From assembly GCA_964036315.1 (NCBI GenBank), contig OZ038498.1, forward strand, positions 11,017,468-11,081,467: DNA of 64,000 nt. The letters are read 5' to 3'. Every line of letters begins with the position of its first letter. The stretch's first letter is position 1. Below the pieces are notes generated by a model. The model saw nothing but the letters and a program-made list of their open reading frames with translations. It searched no databases and was not told the origin of the DNA. Below are positions 60,904 to 64,000 of the stretch, piece after piece. The position numbers and the translations under genes are program-made. This stretch comes from Acanthosepion esculentum (lineage: Eukaryota; Mollusca; Cephalopoda; Sepiida; Sepiidae).

Positions 60904-61935
60904 TTAATATGGAGTTGGTCCTCCTCTAGCCTCACATACAGCTTTAATACATCCAGGAATGGAATCATACAGCTTCCTGACTTCATCCAGAGGAATTTTC
61001 AGTCATTCTTCCATCAACACCTTCTCCAGCTCTTTAAGACATAAGGATGGAGGATAGCGGCTCCTAACTTGTCGCTCCAAAATGCACCACAAATGTTCAA
61101 TAATATTGATATCTGGAGATTGGGGAGGCCACTCCATGTGTTCTAGCTCACTTTCATGCTCTTCATACCAATTCTTAACCAATCAAGCAGTATGTATTGG
61201 AGCATTATCGTCTTGGAAGATGCAGTCACCATCAGGGGATAAAGTCTGAACCATTGGATGAACATGATCACCCAAAATGTTCAAGTAATCTTTGTTGTTG
61301 ATTCTACCATGCAGTGCAACTATTGGACCGAGACATCTCCATCATATAGCGGCCCAAACTATCACTGATCCACCACCATGCTTCGTTGTTGGAAGAAAGC
61401 AGTCAGAGTTGTAAGCATTTTTGGGCTGCCTCCACACATAAACTTGCCCTGAAGTTGGGAAAAGAGAAAAACTGGACTCGTCTGAGAATATGACTTGCCT
61501 CCATTGGTCTGCAGACCAGGCATTGTGATCTCTGCACCACTTCAACCTCTTCTGAATGTTGCGAGTGGAGAGAAATGGTTTCCTTATGGCGGCTCTTCCA
61601 TGATATGCAGTCTTATGGAGCTCACGATGAACAGTTTTAGTAGAAACTGGACTATTCAGATGATTATTCAACTCAGCAGTCACTTTGGCCGCAGTAGTCC
61701 GATGATTTTTTGCCACATTGCATTTCAATGCACATTGGTTCCTGTCAGTAAGTTTGCAAGTCCGGCCCAAATTGCTATGCTTGCTAGAGGTTTTGCCTTG
61801 TTTCTCGAATTGCATCATAGTTCTTGATGTGGTAGCTCTTGAAAAACCAAACAGTTTAGCAACCTTAGTGATCGAGGCTCCTGCCATGTGAGCTCCAACA
61901 ATTTGCACTTTTTTGAACTTGGAGAGGTCACGCAT
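60904..61935 (-). pseudogene. Tc1 transposase, full length with three TGA stops
   Basis: The frame runs from ATG at 61935 to TAA at 60904-60906, 343 codons, the usual Tc1 length, with no frameshift. In order: paired-type helix-turn-helix (SITKVAKLFGFSRATTSRTM, residues about 20-40), second DNA-binding helices, then the DD34E triad: FSDESSF, QDDNAPIHTA and NIIEHLW. Three in-frame TGA codons break it: at 61342-61340 after VIVWAAI, after NAPIHTA, and before the C-terminal LKIPLDEV. All three fit C-to-T or G-to-A decay. The catalytic residues are intact. Its uninterrupted frame makes it the youngest DNA transposon here. Confidence 0.9.
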
Positions 61936-62063
61936 TTAGCTTAAATTTTACTAAATTCTAAAAATAAATAAGCCAAAGACTATAAATTAGATAAATAAAT
62001 GTATTTGCAATAGATATAACCTGCCGTTACGAAGTTTTAGTTAAAGTTCTTAATATAATAGGT

Positions 62064-63067
62064 TGTCGTGGTGTGCCCGATCACCACTCCCACTTTTTGT
62101 AAATAATCCCATATACGCCTTCGGCAGAGAACGGTCACGACCCACGTGCGCTAAAAGTAGCAATGACCTATTGACCAAAATAAAAAACACAAAAACTTAA
62201 TTTTCGCCACGAAACCAAAACAAAAGACTTTTAATTTCATACTGAAATTAATTTAAATACAGTCAACAAACACCGACTACACTTTTGACTGTAATTAATA
62301 CGGCCTGAAATTAATTATAGTCACTTATTGGTTTAGCGGGACCGCCGCTGTTGTACGGACTGTTTCCATAAATACCAGCGATTTCACAGCAATCAAGGGA
62401 GACGGCTAGGGAGCCAGGAGCCTTCCTACATCGCAACTTTGACGCGCCCAGTCAAGTCGACCGAGCCCAGCAGCCAGCGGGACCCAGCAGCAGTAGCAGC
62501 AGTTGTTCAAACAGCCATTTTCAGGGCTAACTTCCGGAAGTCATTCTAACACGATTACTCACTTCACTCTCTGCTACTGTTAACCTCCAGCACCTTCCAG
62601 CAGCCTCCAGCTCACTCAAGCAACCTCCAGCTCGCTCCCGCAACATCTGGCTCACTCCCGCAGCTTCCAGCTAATTCCCGCACTTCAACAACCACACACC
62701 GTCGGCACTGACCGGAGTAACCACACTCATCATCAACCATCGACCCAACTGGATCATCCACACATCAACCCACAACCGGAACGTCAGCACCTCAACGTCC
62801 AACTCAACATCGCAACGCCAGCCGTCTACTGCCATTGTCGCCCAGCTACCGACTCCAGATATCCGGATCGCGATACACGACTTTCCTTTGTTTCACCATC
62901 TATCGCACGCTAAACATTTAAATAAAGACATGATACCCATCGTCTTCAACTGACCATCCGTGTTTTGTCATCCTTCTTTGCTATTGCCGTTACCTATCCT
63001 TGCCTTTGTGTCCACTTTCTTAGTTGTATGGTTGATTGGCACTTACACCTTTCGGTCCACTGCAACA
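62064..63067 (+). repeat. Solo LTR with AGGT target duplication inside Tc1
   Basis: 1004 bp from TGTCGTGGTG to TGCAACA, flanked by AGGT (62060-62063 and 63068-63071). GC-rich for this window, with CAGCAGCAGTAGCAGCAG near 62490, repeated CCTCCAGCTC-type blocks near 62590-62670, and AATAAA at 62921. Its start carries a GTGGTG...CACCAC inverted pair. Confidence 0.85.
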
Positions 63068-63241
63068 AGGTCTTTGAAATATAGGAGTGGAATTTGCACC
63101 TGTTCCAATTATTTTGTCCAACCCCTGTATCTTTACACACATGGTTTTCAATTCATCATCACCAGTTGTAATAGGAGTGATGAATCTACTAATTTATATA
63201 GAAGTTATGCAAATACGTGGGTAAACATATCCAGATGCTAT

Positions 63242-63636
63242 TGTAGTGATTACTACTATGTTTGCCACGCCTACATTTTTCTCAACTGTGATTGGTCAAA
63301 TAATAAATACTAACTATCACAGGACAATTTACTGATCGCATTCACCACACTGAATTTTTCCTACTGTTAATTCACAAACATGCTTTTGTTATAAAATCAC
63401 CGATTGGGTAATTTTTCATCCAATCAGATATTTTTTTGTGTTCTTTCGAGATTTCTCCTGCCGTTGTCCTGGGAGCCTACCGATAGTAATATAAACCAGG
63501 ATTCGTTCCCAAAATAGACAGTAGAAGCAGAACTCAGTAGAACTCAGCAACTCACACGCAACTCACAAATGTATAATTGTTAAATGCTATTCAACACGCA
63601 GCTACATCAATCTTTTCAACACAACCAGCATTTACA
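63242..63636 (+). repeat. Candidate solo LTR with CTAT duplication
   Basis: Starts TGTAGTGATTACTACTATG, contains inverted CCAAT boxes (GATTGGTC near 63290, CCAATCAG near 63421) and a TATA-like ATATAAACC near 63490, and can end TTTACA at 63636 with CTAT at 63238-63241 and 63637-63640. A true end further downstream, past AATAAA near 63742, is possible. Confidence 0.5.
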
Positions 63637-63639
63637 CTA

Positions 63640-64000
63640 TAGATTACTGATGAAATCTCCGAAATCAGTAGTTTCACTAAATTTTAATTTATTTTATAAT
63701 TGTTTATTTTATCTATCTTACGATTGACAAAAGATCACACAATAAAGTCTGACATTAAACAAATCTAAGTTACAGACATCACAGAAAGAAATTTGTTATT
63801 AATGAAATGTTTGTGTGTAATGTTTAAAAGAAAAAGGAGTAGTTTTCTTTTTTTTTTTTCTGTTTCAATTACAAAAACTAAAAATAACTGACTTTGGTTG
63901 AAAATAAAAACGAAGATGTTGATATTAAAAAAGAATTTAAACAAAAATGGTTTCTTGCAAATTCCAATTCCAATCAGTTTACATCCCATTTACCTTAACC
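63640..64000. other. No gene seen at window end
   Basis: AT-rich sequence with a poly(A)-signal-like CAATAAAGTC near 63740. It may belong to the preceding LTR. Confidence 0.3.

Larger units (their letters stand above)
60852..63127 (-). mobile_element. Tc1-like transposon split by a solo LTR
   Basis: Terminal inverted repeats GAGGGGTTGGACAAAATAAT at 60852 and the complement of CAGGGGTTGGACAAAATAAT ending at 63127, both flanked by TA. The transposase is on the minus strand. A 1004-bp LTR (62064-63067) plus its AGGT duplication interrupts the region upstream of the gene. Without it the element is about 1.27 kb, normal for Tc1. Confidence 0.9.

Noticed and set aside
1..64000. CRISPR arrays, bacterial operons, rRNA or true tRNA genes
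   Set aside because: Direct repeats here are minisatellites or LTRs, not repeat-spacer arrays. The tRNA-like A and B boxes belong to SINE heads without full cloverleaf folding.

Overview
This window is repeat-rich, AT-rich animal DNA, most likely from a mollusc and probably a coleoid cephalopod such as an octopus. The reasons are small exons in kilobase introns, dense (AT)n/(CA)n/(CT)n microsatellites, tRNA-headed SINE families, many Penelope-like and Tc1/mariner fragments, and short-LTR Ty3/gypsy pieces. No homology search was run, so the organism call rests on recognition.

Two host genes can be assembled with GT-AG splice sites and consistent phases, and they converge. On the plus strand, 23610-32623 holds a six-exon gene for a 239-residue four-span membrane protein resembling the CD20/MS4A family. 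On the minus strand, 40705-49975 holds a four-exon gene for a 140-residue homologue of COA1, the mitochondrial cytochrome c oxidase assembly factor. A broken, unidentified coding-like stretch (about 35585-36320, minus) lies between them.

The rest is mainly transposon remains. 0-9 kb: LINE fragments, an internally deleted Ty3/gypsy element with 132/135-bp LTRs and a CAAAG target duplication, and a mariner copy. 9-15 kb: a second mariner copy, foldback Penelope-like ends, and a mariner carrying a SINE flanked by a 13-bp target duplication. 16-23 kb: T-rich tandem repeats, a 310-bp polypyrimidine tract, a near-perfect 35-bp-arm hairpin, SINEs, a GIY-YIG fragment and a Tc1 fragment. 29.3-30.85 kb, inside intron 4 of the four-span gene: a Penelope-like remnant with a GIY-YIG tail between long inverted arms. 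31.8-32.4 and 41.75-42.0 kb: solo LTRs with 5-bp duplications. 45-51 kb: SINE foldbacks, a pogo-like MITE and a 37-bp minisatellite with a three-unit higher-order pattern. 53-64 kb: solo LTRs with 4-bp duplications, an LTR with a tRNA-Trp-type primer site, a 25-bp minisatellite, and a Tc1 element split by a solo LTR.

The most interesting signal is a set of hammerhead-ribozyme-like motifs in Penelope-like ends. The best, at 30752-30807, has a complete core and three plausible stems. Its inverted partner at 29355-29410 differs by a compensatory base pair in stem I but has lost an essential core G.
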